This document shows, piece after piece, positions 1 to 9,333 of a stretch of 64,000 nucleotides of DNA. Numbering within the stretch: position 1 is the first letter of the stretch; the number at the start of each line of letters is the position of its first letter. The stretch is taken from NCBI GenBank assembly GCA_041914785.1, contig JAYSCT010000001.1:149929-213928 (forward strand). Direction: 5' to 3'. Both the position numbers and the translations under genes were made by a program. The notes beneath the pieces were generated by a model. That model was not told the origin of the DNA. It saw nothing but the letters and a program-made list of their open reading frames with translations, and did not search any database. The DNA is from Pelomonas sp041914785. GTDB taxonomy: Bacteria; Pseudomonadota; Gammaproteobacteria; Burkholderiales; Burkholderiaceae_C.

Positions 1-78
1 GGGTGCTCCGCCACGGGCCGCGAATAAATGAGCCCGTGGAAACATTTTCATCCCCAGAAAGTCAGCTGCCGGACAGCT

Positions 79-98
79 AAACCCCCAACTGAGGGGGC
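79..98 (-). terminator. Probable terminator of proC-ubiC
   Basis: On the minus strand CCCCC (97-93) and GGGGG (86-82) form a 5-bp G/C stem around a 6-nt loop, followed by TTT. It lies 10 bp past the ubiC stop codon. The stem is short and the U tract weak, so it may equally be a degenerate member of the GC-rich palindromic repeats found elsewhere in the window. Confidence 0.4.
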
Positions 99-106
99 CA
101 GCGACC

Positions 107-643
107 CTAGGGTCTGCCCGGACGGTGGCGGCGCAGGCCGGGCGCGAACAGCTCCATGACGCGCAACTGCGCGCCGCCACGGCTGAACACCGAGTGGCGC
201 GACCACAGCATCTGCGCCGGCATGGCCTCGCCCGTGGCGGCCTGCCACTGGCGCGCGGCATGGCGGCGCGTGTGGCCGTAGCGGGACAGCCGGCGCGGCT
301 GCAGCTCGCTGCGGTGGATGCGGTAGTCGTCGTACAGCAGGTGGGCCAGCGGCTTGGTGCCCAGGCCCTTGAGCGCACGCCACGGCCCGGTGGTGGCGCG
401 CTGGTGCACGGCCGAGCGGGCCCAGACCAGCGGCTCGCCGTCCACACGCAGGATGACTTCGCGCACCACCGTCAGGCCGCGCGGCGGCAGGCCCAGCGCG
501 GCGCGCTCCAGCGCGCGGAACGGCGCGACGCGCTGGCGCAGCAGCTGCACGCTGAAGCGCTCGCCCAGCCGCGCCAGGCGGCGGCTCAGCGAGCCGGGGG
601 CGCGCAGCCAGTCGCGCAGGCTGTCTCGGGTGGCGATCCCCAT
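107..643 (-). CDS. ubiC: Chorismate--pyruvate lyase
   Basis: Predicted to convert chorismate to 4-hydroxybenzoate and pyruvate, the first committed step of ubiquinone synthesis, in the cytoplasm. The 178-residue product is close to the usual size (about 165-180). Family features are visible: the VREV-L--DG-PLVWARSV-like stretch near residues 59-79 with the conserved arginine, the GTKPLAHLLYDD segment (95-106), and the C-terminal LWSRHSVF...ELFAP stretch whose glutamate matches the catalytic acid of UbiC. The start was chosen at ATG 643, giving an 8-bp gap from proC; the frame stays open upstream but shows no homology there. It is the second gene of a proC-ubiC unit. The assignment is by family pattern, not by a search. 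Confidence 0.86.
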   Translation of the reverse strand: MGIATRDSLRDWLRAPGSLSRRLARLGERFSVQLLRQRVAPFRALERAALGLPPRGLTVVREVILRVDGEPLVWARSAVHQRATTGPWRALKGLGTKPLAHLLYDDYRIHRSELQPRRLSRYGHTRRHAARQWQAATGEAMPAQMLWSRHSVFSRGGAQLRVMELFAPGLRRHRPGRP

Positions 644-651
644 TCGCGCGG

Positions 652-1470
652 TCAGCCGAACTCTTTGCCCAGCTCGGCGGCGCGCTTGTGCGCGGCCAGC
701 ACCGCGCGGCGCACGGCAGCGTCGACACCGTCGCCCTGCAGCGACGTGATGGCCGCATGCGTGGTGCCGCCCTTGCTCGTGACGCGCTCGCGCAGCGTCG
801 TGGGCGACTCGTCGGACGCCAGGCCCAGCGCCGCCGCGCCGGCGCAGGTGGCCAGCGCCAGCCGGCGGCCCTGCTCGGCGGTCAGGCCCATGTCCTGCGC
901 CGCGGCCATCATGGCCTCGACGAAGAAGAAGAAATACGCCGGGCCGGAGCCCGACAGCGCCGTCACGGCGTCCAGGTCGTCTTCGCGGTCCACCCACAGC
1001 GTCTGGCCCGTGGGCTTGAGCAGGCGCTCCACCGCCTGGCGCTCGTCCGCCGACACCGCCGGCCGCGCATACAGCCCGGCGATGCCCTGGCCGATCAGCG
1101 CCGGCGTGTTGGGCATGCTGCGCACGACGCGCTCGCTGCCGGTCAGCTTCACCAGCGACGCGGACGGGATGCCCGCCATCACGGACAGGTGCAGCGCCCC
1201 GCCCAGCCAGGCCTGCAGCGGCTCGGCCGCCGCCGTGAACAGCTGCGGCTTGACGGCCCAGACCACCGTGCCGGCCCGCGCCAGCGAGTCGTCGCCGGCG
1301 GCCAGCGCCTGGATGCCGAGGTCGGCGCGCAGCTTGTCGCGCTGGGCCTCGTGCGGTTCGACGACGATGACGTCGGCCGGCCGGACCTGGCGCGCGCGCA
1401 GCAGGCCGCCGAGGATGGCGCCGGCCATGTTGCCGCCGCCGATGAAAGCCAGGGTGTGCGCTGGAGTCAT
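652..1470 (-). CDS. proC: Pyrroline-5-carboxylate reductase
   Basis: Last step of proline biosynthesis: NAD(P)H-dependent reduction of 1-pyrroline-5-carboxylate to proline, cytosolic. The 272-residue protein has the N-terminal Rossmann motif FIGGGNMAGAILGG (about residues 8-21), the MPNTPALIGQG substrate-binding segment, and the C-terminal SGSGPAYFFFFVEAM / TLRERVTSKGGTT signature of the family. The ATG at 1470 places the Rossmann glycines 10 residues in, as usual; the frame is open further upstream but that part has no family character. It lies 40 bp from the divergent SARP-type gene. Proline synthesis here and degradation (putA, 22-26 kb) are encoded far apart in the window. Confidence 0.95.
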   Translation of the reverse strand: MTPAHTLAFIGGGNMAGAILGGLLRARQVRPADVIVVEPHEAQRDKLRADLGIQALAAGDDSLARAGTVVWAVKPQLFTAAAEPLQAWLGGALHLSVMAGIPSASLVKLTGSERVVRSMPNTPALIGQGIAGLYARPAVSADERQAVERLLKPTGQTLWVDREDDLDAVTALSGSGPAYFFFFVEAMMAAAQDMGLTAEQGRRLALATCAGAAALGLASDESPTTLRERVTSKGGTTHAAITSLQGDGVDAAVRRAVLAAHKRAAELGKEFG

Positions 1471-1510
1471 GGGCCGCGAGTCTAGGGCCTGGGCGACACT
1501 GCGGCCCACC

Positions 1511-4500
1511 ATGCTGCGCCTGCTGACGCCACCCGCCTGGGCCCCCGAGGGCGCCCCCGCCCGGCCGCTGCCGGCGACGGTGCCCGCGGCGCTCATCGTC
1601 GTGCTGGCCGCCAGCGAGGCCGGCCTGCCGCGCGAGCGTCTGGCCGCGCTGTTCTGGCCCGATGCCAGCGCCACCGACGCGCTGCACCACCTGCGCGTCA
1701 ACCTGCACCGCGCCCGCGCGCTGCTGCGCAGCTGGGGCATGGCCGACGGCCTGCAGGCGCAGGGCCAGCAGCTGCGCCTGGCCCTGCCCACCGACCTCGC
1801 GGCCCGCGCCGACGCCCCGCCACCGGACCCCGCCGACTGGCCGCCCGCCTGGCGCCTGGCCGGCTACGACGGCTTCGCGCAGTGGTGCCGCGACACCGCC
1901 CTGGCGCTGCACCGGCGCTGGCTGCGCGACAGCCGCCAGGCACCGGCCGACACCGGCGCCGCGCCCGCGCCGCCCGCCCGCGAGGACGAGCACCGCCGGC
2001 TGCGCCACAGCACCGCCCCCGCGCTGCTGCTGCTGGGCGAGCCGGGCGCCGGCAAGAGCACGCTGCTGGCCGCGGCCTTCCCGCACGCGCCCTGCCTGCG
2101 CGGGCTGGAGGGCCTGCACGGCATGCCCTACCGGCCGCTGCTGGACGCACTGCGCACCCGCCTGCCGGCGCTGCAGGCCGCGCTGGACGACCCCCACGGC
2201 GCGCTGCGCCCCTACCGCCTGGACCTGGCCCGCCTGCTGCCCGAGCTCGCGCCCGACGAGCCGCTGCCGGCGCTGGACGCCCTCACCGCCCAGGCCCGGC
2301 TGGCGGAGGCGCTGACGCGCGCCTTCGCCGCCCTCACCCCGGTGCTGCTGGTGGACGACCTGCAGTGGTGCGACACCGCCACCGTCGAATGGCTGCTGCT
2401 GCTGGCCCACGGCGACCGCCTGCGCTGGCGCGCCGCCGCGCGCCGCCACGAGATGGGCGTCGCGCTGCAGCAGGCGCTGCAGCCGCTGCACGGCGCCGGC
2501 CGGCTGCAGACGCTGGACCTGCCCGCCCTCACGCGAGACGAACTCCCGGCCGTCTGCCGCGCCCGCTGGCCCGACAGCGACTTCAGCGCCGAGCAGCTGG
2601 ACCGCCTGCACGACCTCAGCGCTGGCAACCCCTTCGCGCTGGGCGAGCTGGTGGCCGCCGGCGCGCCGGCCGTGGCGGGCGGCGACGCGCTGCCCCAGCG
2701 CGTGCGCCAGATGGTGCAACGCCGCCTGCAGGCGCTGCCCGCGCTGGCGCGCAAGGCCGTGGAGGCCGCCGCCGTGTTCGTGCAGCCGGTGCCGGAGGAC
2801 GGCCTGCGCCGCCTGCTGGGCCTGCCCGCCGGTGCGGCCGGCGATGCAGACTGGGCCGCCGCGCGCGACCAGGCGCTGGCCGCCGGCATGCTGCGCGCCC
2901 AGACGCCGGGCCTGGCCTGCAGCCACGACCTCATCCGCACGGCCACCGTGGCCGACCTGGCCGCCGCGCGCTGCGCCGCGCTGCACCGCCATGCCGCGCT
3001 GTGGCTGGCCCACCAGCCCTGGGCCGACGCCATGGCCATCGCCGAACACTGGCGCGCCGCCGGCGAGCCGCAGACCGCGCTGGCCTGGCGCCACCAGGGC
3101 GCCGAGCAGCTGAAGGCACGCGGCCGCTTCGACGAGGCCTGCGCCGTCTGGCGCGAGGTGGCCGACGAGTCGCTGGACCTGGCCCAGTCGCTGCGCGCAC
3201 GACTGGAGCTGGCCGCCTGCGACCTGCTGGAAGACCTGGTCCGTGGCGAGGCCGCGCTCACCGCCATCCAGGCCCAGCTCGACGGCGTGACCGACCCCGA
3301 GCAGCACCGCCTCATCGAGGGCCGGCTGCGTGCCGCGCTGGTGGACAACCGCGTGTTCGCCGGCGACCTGCCTGCCGCCATCACCCACGCCGCGCGGCTG
3401 CGCGAGCTGCTGCCGGCGCTGCCCGAGGGCGAGCGCATCCACGCCTACGAGGTGCTCATCGAGCTGGCCATGCGCGAGCCCGACATCCCGGCCGCCTGGG
3501 CGCTGCTGGCCCGGCTGCGCGAGGCCGCGCCGCGGCTGCCGGCGGTGCTGAGCTTCGAGGGCCAGATCCACTGGTTCGGCGGCCAGGTGCGCGCCGCGCA
3601 CGACGCGCTGGCGCGGCTGCTGGAGCGCCACCCCGACTACTGCCGCGGCCTGACGGTGGAGAACGACCTGGCCGTGATGCTGCATGCGCTGGGCGAACTG
3701 CCCGCCGCCGAGGACATGGCCCGCCGCAGCCTGCGCAGCTGGGCCGGCGTGGCGCACACCGAGACGCTGTCCAACCTGGTGCTGGGCAGCGTGCTGACCT
3801 CCGCCGGCCGGCATGCCGAGGCCGAGGCCGCGCTGCTGAAGGCGCTGGCCCAGGCGCAGGAACAGGCCAGCGGGCTGTTCGAGGCCGAGGCCCGCGTGCG
3901 CCTGGCCCGGCTGCGGCTGCAGTGCGGCCAGGCCGCGGCGGCCGCCGAGGCGCTGGCCGCCGCCGCGCCGCTGCTGCGCGAGGCGCGGGAGCCGCTGCGC
4001 CTGTCCCACTGGGTGCTGATGTCCACGCTCACCGCCACGGCGCTGGGCCGGCAGCCCGCGCCGCAGGAAATCGCCCGGCTGCGCGAGGCCAGCGCGCGGC
4101 TGCAGCACCCGATGGTGCAGGCCCGCGAGGCCCGCGTGGACGCCGAGCTGGCCCTGGCGGCTGGCAACGGCGCTGCCGCACGGGCCGCCGCCGAACGCCA
4201 GGCCGCCGTGGCGCGCAGCCACGGCCTGCAGGAATGGGCGGCCGAGGCGGCGCTGCTGGCCCTGCGCGCCCGCACCCTGATGGGAGAGCCCGAAGCCACG
4301 CTGCGCCCGCTGGCCCAGGCGCTGGCGGACCAGGCCGCCGCCAAGGGCTATGCCGACCTGCACTGGCGCGCCGCCGCCTGGCTGGCCGCACACGGCGGCA
4401 CGCCGGCCGACGCCAAGCGGGCGCGCGCCGCGCTGGCGGTGCTGCGCGGCAGCGAGCGGCCCAGCCTGTTCGACACCGACGCCGCTGCCCGCCGCGAGCC

Positions 4501-4525
4501 GCGCTGGAACCCGCCGCCCCGCTGA
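1511..4525 (+). CDS. SARP/BTAD-type transcriptional regulator with AAA ATPase and TPR-like region
   Basis: A 1004-residue one-component regulator of the SARP-NTPase-TPR kind. The N-terminus carries an OmpR-type winged helix typical of BTAD/SARP activators (RERLAALFWPDAS...LRVNLHRAR, about residues 38-75). A P-loop ATPase follows with Walker A GEPGAGKST (about 176-184) and Walker B VLLVDDLQWCD (about 276-286). The rest (about 400-1000) is Ala/Leu-rich helical sequence of the TPR type. The classical C-terminal part of the BTAD module looks shortened. Start ATG 1511 gives a winged helix close to the N-terminus. Such proteins are best known from Streptomyces antibiotic clusters. Directly downstream lie two PEP-CTERM transcription units, each preceded by 11-bp-spaced direct repeats (4576-4608 and 9201-9233), so it is inferred to be their regulator. 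Confidence 0.8.
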   Translation: MLRLLTPPAWAPEGAPARPLPATVPAALIVVLAASEAGLPRERLAALFWPDASATDALHHLRVNLHRARALLRSWGMADGLQAQGQQLRLALPTDLAARADAPPPDPADWPPAWRLAGYDGFAQWCRDTALALHRRWLRDSRQAPADTGAAPAPPAREDEHRRLRHSTAPALLLLGEPGAGKSTLLAAAFPHAPCLRGLEGLHGMPYRPLLDALRTRLPALQAALDDPHGALRPYRLDLARLLPELAPDEPLPALDALTAQARLAEALTRAFAALTPVLLVDDLQWCDTATVEWLLLLAHGDRLRWRAAARRHEMGVALQQALQPLHGAGRLQTLDLPALTRDELPAVCRARWPDSDFSAEQLDRLHDLSAGNPFALGELVAAGAPAVAGGDALPQRVRQMVQRRLQALPALARKAVEAAAVFVQPVPEDGLRRLLGLPAGAAGDADWAAARDQALAAGMLRAQTPGLACSHDLIRTATVADLAAARCAALHRHAALWLAHQPWADAMAIAEHWRAAGEPQTALAWRHQGAEQLKARGRFDEACAVWREVADESLDLAQSLRARLELAACDLLEDLVRGEAALTAIQAQLDGVTDPEQHRLIEGRLRAALVDNRVFAGDLPAAITHAARLRELLPALPEGERIHAYEVLIELAMREPDIPAAWALLARLREAAPRLPAVLSFEGQIHWFGGQVRAAHDALARLLERHPDYCRGLTVENDLAVMLHALGELPAAEDMARRSLRSWAGVAHTETLSNLVLGSVLTSAGRHAEAEAALLKALAQAQEQASGLFEAEARVRLARLRLQCGQAAAAAEALAAAAPLLREAREPLRLSHWVLMSTLTATALGRQPAPQEIARLREASARLQHPMVQAREARVDAELALAAGNGAAARAAAERQAAVARSHGLQEWAAEAALLALRARTLMGEPEATLRPLAQALADQAAAKGYADLHWRAAAWLAAHGGTPADAKRARAALAVLRGSERPSLFDTDAAARREPRWNPPPR

Positions 4526-4573
4526 CGCAGCCTCCCCATCCGAGGGGGGTGCCGGGCCTGCGGTGTCTGCACC

Positions 4574-4608
4574 GCTGAGACGCTGCTGAGACGCCGGCCC
4601 GACAGCAT
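4574..4608 (+). promoter_or_regulatory. Candidate SARP-binding promoter, copy 1
   Basis: Two TGAGACG heptamers at 4576-4582 and 4587-4593 are exactly 11 bp apart. After 9 bp comes CAGCAT (4603-4608), which could be the -10. The 35-bp segment is 30/35 identical to 9199-9233. SARP regulators are known to bind heptameric direct repeats on an 11-bp period about 8 bp upstream of the -10. The start codon of the following PEP-CTERM gene is 33 bp downstream of CAGCAT. The link to the adjacent SARP-type gene is inference. Confidence 0.6.
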
Positions 4609-4641
4609 GGAGTCCTCCCCTGGACTTCTGCCCGCCTCACC

Positions 4642-7600
4642 GTGACCCCTTCCCGCCTCACCCTGACACGCCTGGCCCTGGCGCTGCTGTCGCTCACCGC
4701 CACATCCCTGACCCCGGCGGGCACCGTCACGTGGGTGGGGCCAGACGGCGGCCGCTGGGACGAAGCGGCGAACTGGAGCGGCGGCGTGCTGCCCACGGCG
4801 CTGGACGATGTCCAGCTGGGCAGCGCCCATGTGGTGACGCTGCTGGATGCCGTGGCACGCAGCATCACGAGCAGCGGCGAATTCGGCGGCCGCTTCAGCA
4901 ACGGCAACATCACCCTCACCACGGGCGGCCAGTTCAACCGCCTGAGCCTCGTCGGCAGCGGCGCCCGGTTCACGCACAGCGGCCTGGTGACGGTGACTGG
5001 CGAATCCACGCTGATCGGCATCCTGGGCGACCCCGGCACGACCCGATTCGAGGGTGCAACGCGGATCGCGGATTCGCAACTCGTCCTACAGGGCGGGCAT
5101 CGCCTGGTGCTGGCGGGCCAGACGCGCATCGACGACCTGAACGTGATGAGCTTCCAGAACGGCAGCACGCTCGTCCAGACCGGCGAACTGCACCAGACCG
5201 TGGCCGGGCGCAGCCTGTACTCCAGTGGCCGCATCGAGAACCAGGGCAGCTGGACCATCACCGGGGGCGAGGTGCAGCTGCTGGGCACCACCTTCGTCAA
5301 CAACGGCACGCTGACGCTGGACGCCACCGTCCTGACGAACATCGGCGCGCTGAGCAACACTGGCGTGCTGAACCTGACCGGAGGCGCCAGCGCGCGAGCC
5401 GTCACCAGCAGCGGCACGGTCGGCGGCACGGGCAGCATCGGCGTGCTCACCAACGCGGGCGTGCTTGCGGCCGGCGGCACGGGAGAGATCGGCACGCTGA
5501 ACATCACCGGCAACCTGCAGCAGCAGGCCGGCGCGCGCCTGCAACTGGAACTTGGCGCTACGGGCAGCGACCTGCTGGCCGTGGGCGGCAGCGCCACGCT
5601 GGGCGGCACGCTCAGCCTGAGCGTGCTGAGCGGCCAGCACCTGGCGCGGGGCCGGCAGTTCACCGTGATGACCTGGGGCACACGCACCGCAGGCAGCGAC
5701 TTTGCGAGCCTGGACTTCTCGCAGGCTTCGGGCTACCGCTTCGCCACGGCCTATGAGGCCAACGGCCTGACGCTGACCGTCGTCGCCGTGCCCTTCACCT
5801 GGAACGGTGCCGCGACCGGCGGCTTCTGGGACGTGGCCCGCAACTGGAACGACGGCACGACCGGCCTGCCGCAGGCCGGCGACACCGTGCTGCTGGGCAG
5901 CGCCGACACGCGCATCCGCACCGTCACGTCGGTGGGCGACGTCACAGGCACCGGCTCGCTGAGCGTGGAGGCCGGCGGCCATCTGGTGCTGGGCGGCACG
6001 GGCAGCGTCGGCGGCCTGCAGCTGCGCTCGGGCAGCCAGCTGACGAACGCGGGCCGGTTGGTGGCCACGGGCGACAGCAGCTGGGTGGGCTCGGTGCTGC
6101 GCGGCCCGGGCGTCACGCGCATCGAGGGCCCGTTCACCATCGCCGGCAACTTCTTCGATGCGACACCGACGCTGATCAACGGCCACACGCTGGAACTGGC
6201 CGGCACCACCACCTACGCCGGCCAGCGCGGCCTGTCGGTGGGCGACGGCGCCACGCTGGTGAACCAGGGCACGTGGGTGGACCGCTCGCCCAACGACGTG
6301 ACGATGGGCAACTTCAACGGTGGCACCGGGCGCTTCCTCAACCAGGGCACGTTCACCAAGGCGTCCACCTCGCGCACCCTCATCGGCGAGGGCACCGGCA
6401 TGGACTTCGAGAACACCGGCACGCTGAATGTGGAGGCCGGCTATCTGCGCCTGAGCAGCAGCCGCGTCAGCAGCACCGGCACGCTCGACATCGCGGCCGG
6501 CGCGGAGCTCAGCCTCGTCAGCGCCAATGCGACGCTGGGCGGCCAGGTCGTCAACCAGGGCACGCTGGGCCTGGACGGCGGGCCGCTGGCCATCGCCGGC
6601 GACCTGACCCTGCAGGGCGGCGGGCTGACGCGGCTGCGCAGCAACGTCACCAACCCCGACCGGCTGACCGTGGAGGGTCGCGTGGACTGGATTGACGGCG
6701 CGCTGAGCGGTGCCGGCACCACGCGCATGAACGGCGCCGTGACGATCTCCGGCGCCAGCACCCACAGCCTGCTCGGCGGGCAGACGCTGGAGCTTGCCGG
6801 CACGACGACACAGACCGGCACCGGCAGCTTCAGCACCGGCGGCGGCGCGCGCGTGGTGAACCTGGGCAGCTGGGTCGAGGCGGCCAGCGGCAATGCGTCG
6901 GTAGGCCAGTTCAACGGCGGCGCAGCCACCCGGTTCGACAACATCGGCAGCTTCACCAAGACATCCGCCTTCGTCACCACCCTTGGCGGCAGCGGCCTGG
7001 CGTTCAACAACACCGGCCTGCTGGACGTTCAGGCCGGCACGCTGCGCTTCAGCGGCAACGCGACGCTGGCGGCCGCAGGCCAGGTGCGCATCGCCGCCGG
7101 GGCGACGCTGGACCTGGCCGCCAGCCAGGTGCTGCTCGCCGGCACGCTGCAGAACGCCGGCACGCTGTCGGTCACCGGCACGCTGGCCGTGACCGACAGC
7201 GCCGCCGTGCTGGGCGCGGGCCAGACGCTGCTGCGCGGCACGCTGCAGAACAGCGGCCAGTTGCGGTTGGCCGGCAGCACCGAGTGGGGCCAGGCGGTGC
7301 TGCGCGGCAGCGGCACCACCCGCATCGAAGGCCCTCTCACCATCACCGGCGCCAGCGGCCGCGGCCTGATCGGCGGGCACACGCTGGAGCTGGCCGGCCC
7401 CACCACGCAGACCGGCACCGGCAGCATCAACACCGGCGGTGGCGCGCGCATCGTCAACCTCGGCACCTGGACCGAGGCCGCCAACGGCAACGCCTTCATC
7501 GGCAACTTCAGCGGCGGCGCCGCGAGCCGCTTCGACAATGCCGGCCGCTTCGCCAAGACCTCGGCCTTCGTCACCGACCTTGGCAACGGCCTGGTGCTGG

Positions 7601-8232
7601 ACAACACCGGCCGCATCGACGTGCAGGCCGGCACGCTGCGGCTGAGCGAGGCCTTCAACAACCAGGGCGTCATCGACATCGCCGCCGGCGCCGAGCTGGC
7701 CAGCACCGTCACGGCCTTCGCCAACGCCGGCACGCTGGGCGGCGACGGCACGGTGCGCACGGCTCACGCCTCGTTGAACCTGACCAACACCGGCACGCTG
7801 GCCGCCGGCGGCCTGGGCGATGCCGGCACGCTGAGCCTCATCGGCGGCCTGACGCAACAGGCCGGCGGCGTCTTCCTCGTCGACCTGGGCGGCACGGCGG
7901 CCGGCAGCTTCGACCTGTTGACCGTGAGCGGCCACGCCTCGCTCGCCGGCACGCTGGCCGTCAACCTGCTGGCCGGCGCGCAGTTCCACGTGGGCGACAG
8001 CTTCACCGTGATGACCTGGGGCCAGCGCCTGAACGACAGCCGGTTCGCCAGCCTGGACCTCAGCCGGGCCGGCGGCTACAGCTTTGCGGCCGACTACGGC
8101 GCCAACAGCCTGACGCTGCGCGTGATGACCGCCCCCGTGCCCGAACCCGGCAGCTGGGCGCTGATGGTTGCCGGCCTGGCCGGGCTGGGCCTGTGGACGC
8201 GCCGCCGCGCCGCCACCACGCGCAAGAGCTGA
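4642..8232 (+). CDS. Large modular PEP-CTERM surface protein
   Basis: A 1196-residue predicted exported protein. It has an N-terminal signal peptide (Leu/Ala-rich segment, residues 6-25) and a C-terminal PEP-CTERM sorting signal: VPEPGSWAL, a hydrophobic helix, then WTRRRAATTRKS. PEP-CTERM proteins are processed by exosortase and usually end up in the exopolysaccharide matrix or outer surface; no exosortase is in this window. The body is Gly/Asn/Thr-rich beta-helical repeat sequence. It is internally duplicated: a G-W---ANW opening module occurs near 4727-4830 and 5790-5900, and an FTVMTWG...FASLD block occurs near 5660-5780 and 8005-8120. A module of about 200 residues (TTR-EGP-TI...HTLELAGTTT) recurs near 6110, 6715 and 7310. 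The start is GTG 4642. The role is probably adhesive or structural. Confidence 0.8.
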   Translation: MTPSRLTLTRLALALLSLTATSLTPAGTVTWVGPDGGRWDEAANWSGGVLPTALDDVQLGSAHVVTLLDAVARSITSSGEFGGRFSNGNITLTTGGQFNRLSLVGSGARFTHSGLVTVTGESTLIGILGDPGTTRFEGATRIADSQLVLQGGHRLVLAGQTRIDDLNVMSFQNGSTLVQTGELHQTVAGRSLYSSGRIENQGSWTITGGEVQLLGTTFVNNGTLTLDATVLTNIGALSNTGVLNLTGGASARAVTSSGTVGGTGSIGVLTNAGVLAAGGTGEIGTLNITGNLQQQAGARLQLELGATGSDLLAVGGSATLGGTLSLSVLSGQHLARGRQFTVMTWGTRTAGSDFASLDFSQASGYRFATAYEANGLTLTVVAVPFTWNGAATGGFWDVARNWNDGTTGLPQAGDTVLLGSADTRIRTVTSVGDVTGTGSLSVEAGGHLVLGGTGSVGGLQLRSGSQLTNAGRLVATGDSSWVGSVLRGPGVTRIEGPFTIAGNFFDATPTLINGHTLELAGTTTYAGQRGLSVGDGATLVNQGTWVDRSPNDVTMGNFNGGTGRFLNQGTFTKASTSRTLIGEGTGMDFENTGTLNVEAGYLRLSSSRVSSTGTLDIAAGAELSLVSANATLGGQVVNQGTLGLDGGPLAIAGDLTLQGGGLTRLRSNVTNPDRLTVEGRVDWIDGALSGAGTTRMNGAVTISGASTHSLLGGQTLELAGTTTQTGTGSFSTGGGARVVNLGSWVEAASGNASVGQFNGGAATRFDNIGSFTKTSAFVTTLGGSGLAFNNTGLLDVQAGTLRFSGNATLAAAGQVRIAAGATLDLAASQVLLAGTLQNAGTLSVTGTLAVTDSAAVLGAGQTLLRGTLQNSGQLRLAGSTEWGQAVLRGSGTTRIEGPLTITGASGRGLIGGHTLELAGPTTQTGTGSINTGGGARIVNLGTWTEAANGNAFIGNFSGGAASRFDNAGRFAKTSAFVTDLGNGLVLDNTGRIDVQAGTLRLSEAFNNQGVIDIAAGAELASTVTAFANAGTLGGDGTVRTAHASLNLTNTGTLAAGGLGDAGTLSLIGGLTQQAGGVFLVDLGGTAAGSFDLLTVSGHASLAGTLAVNLLAGAQFHVGDSFTVMTWGQRLNDSRFASLDLSRAGGYSFAADYGANSLTLRVMTAPVPEPGSWALMVAGLAGLGLWTRRRAATTRKS

Positions 8233-8265
8233 CACCCGCCACCCTGAGCCGGAGGGGCGCCTGCC

Positions 8266-9128
8266 ATGTCCAAAGCCCTCGACGAATTGCTGACCAGGCT
8301 GCCGCAGTGGCTGGGCCAGTTCACGCGCACGCTGACCCACCCCAGCCTGGTGCTGACCGAGCAACTGAGCGCAGACGCCACGGCTGGCGCCCCGACGCAA
8401 GCCCAGCCCGTGCAGGACGGCGTGGGCTTTCTCATCCTGTCCTTCGCCGTGGCCGCCGGCGTGGCCATCGCGTTTCCCGTCGCCAGCATGGACCCGCTGG
8501 AGCCCATGCCGGCCGATGGCGCGCCGGCCCGCAGCGCCGTGGTGCTGCGCCACCTGTTCGTGTTCCTGGCCGCGGCGGCCGTGGTGCATGGCGGCGCCAG
8601 GCTGCTGGGCAACCGGCAGGCCTTCGCCGGGTTCTTTGGCGCGGTGGCGCGCTTTGGCAGCGTCACGCTGATGCTGCTGGCGCTGGCCGGCGCGCTGACC
8701 AACGTGGGCATGGCCGACCCCATCGCTGCGCGCAACTGGCAGCAATTGCGCCATGTGGCCGTGCAGATGGGCGCGGGCGCCAGGACCTGCTCTGCCAGGC
8801 CGACGCCAACACGGGCCAGCTGCCGCCCGGCACGGCGATTGAAGGGCTGAACCCCACCCAGTTCGCCGAAGCCCAGGCCCTGGTCCTGGACACCGCCACC
8901 CGCCCGCTGGTGATGATTGCCGGCGCACTGGAGTCCCTGCGCCTGCTGGCCCTGACGGTGTGGCTGGGCTGGGTGTGGTGGCGCTACTTGCGCACCAGCG
9001 GACTTTCGCCAGGCCGCGCCGTCGCTGCCAGCGCCGTGGGCGCCGTCGGGCTGGGGGTGGGGCACCTGCTGCTGGTGCTGATCGACGGCGGGCAGATGGC
9101 CTCGACGCTGGTGCAGGGCTGCACGTGA
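8266..9128 (+). pseudogene. Frameshifted multi-span membrane protein (Yip1-like)
   Basis: The gene begins at ATG 8266 behind a GGAGGGG Shine-Dalgarno sequence, 33 bp after the PEP-CTERM gene. The first frame encodes three hydrophobic helices and then turns into low-complexity Arg/Pro sequence ending at 8850. From about 8783 the +1-shifted frame continues the membrane protein (QDLLCQADANTGQLPPG..., then two more helices) to the stop at 9128. A single missing base near 8780-8783 (GGGCGC-CAGGACCTG) explains the break; restoring one C gives a product of about 287 residues with five helices. I see no slippery heptamer, so a loss-of-function mutation or sequence error is more likely than programmed frameshifting. 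The Yip1-domain label is tentative. Confidence 0.6.
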
Positions 9129-9136
9129 ACTGCGCG

Positions 9137-9154
9137 TCCCCCGAGTGCGGGGGA
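9137..9154 (+). terminator. GC hairpin after the membrane-protein gene
   Basis: TCCCCCG and CGGGGGA form a perfect 7-bp stem around AGTG, 8 bp after the 9128 stop. There is no U tract, so it may be a stabiliser or a repeat remnant rather than a full terminator. Confidence 0.4.
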
Positions 9155-9198
9155 GCGCCTGGCCGGGATATGGCAAGGAGATGGCCGCCATGGCTGCG

Positions 9199-9233
9199 GC
9201 TGAGACGCCGCTGAGACGCCCCGCCGGCAGCAT
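9199..9233 (+). promoter_or_regulatory. Candidate SARP-binding promoter, copy 2
   Basis: TGAGACG heptamers at 9201-9207 and 9212-9218 have the same 11-bp period and the same 9-bp gap to CAGCAT (9228-9233) as the copy at 4574-4608. The gap sequences differ while the heptamers and CAGCAT are kept, as expected of a functional site. It precedes the CAP-family PEP-CTERM gene (start 9334). A 22-codon open frame (9278-9346) lies between site and gene. Confidence 0.6.
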
Positions 9234-9333
9234 CGGGCCGCCAACGCCCTTCACCCTGACAGGCTCCCGAAAACACCATGACACGACACCACTTGCTGGC
9301 CGGCCCGCGCGCCGTCGATCGCAGTTCCCAGCC

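Noticed and set aside
1..106. A coding remnant at the left edge
   Set aside because: No frame shows protein character; only a 7-bp inverted repeat (CCACGGG 11-17, CCCGTGG 33-39) and the ubiC terminator are visible.
107..4393. A 1428-codon open frame on the minus strand covering proC and the SARP-type gene
   Set aside because: Only its last 178 codons (ubiC) look like a protein. The rest is Gln/Gly/His/Arg-rich antisense sequence typical of high-GC third-position bias and overlaps well-supported genes.
4531..4550. A terminator after the SARP-type gene
   Set aside because: Only four C/G pairs can form cleanly around ATCCGA and there is no U tract, so it was not listed as a terminator.
8760..8800. 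Programmed frameshifting in the membrane-protein gene
   Set aside because: No slippery heptamer or obvious stimulatory structure is placed correctly; a simple one-base deletion explains the data.
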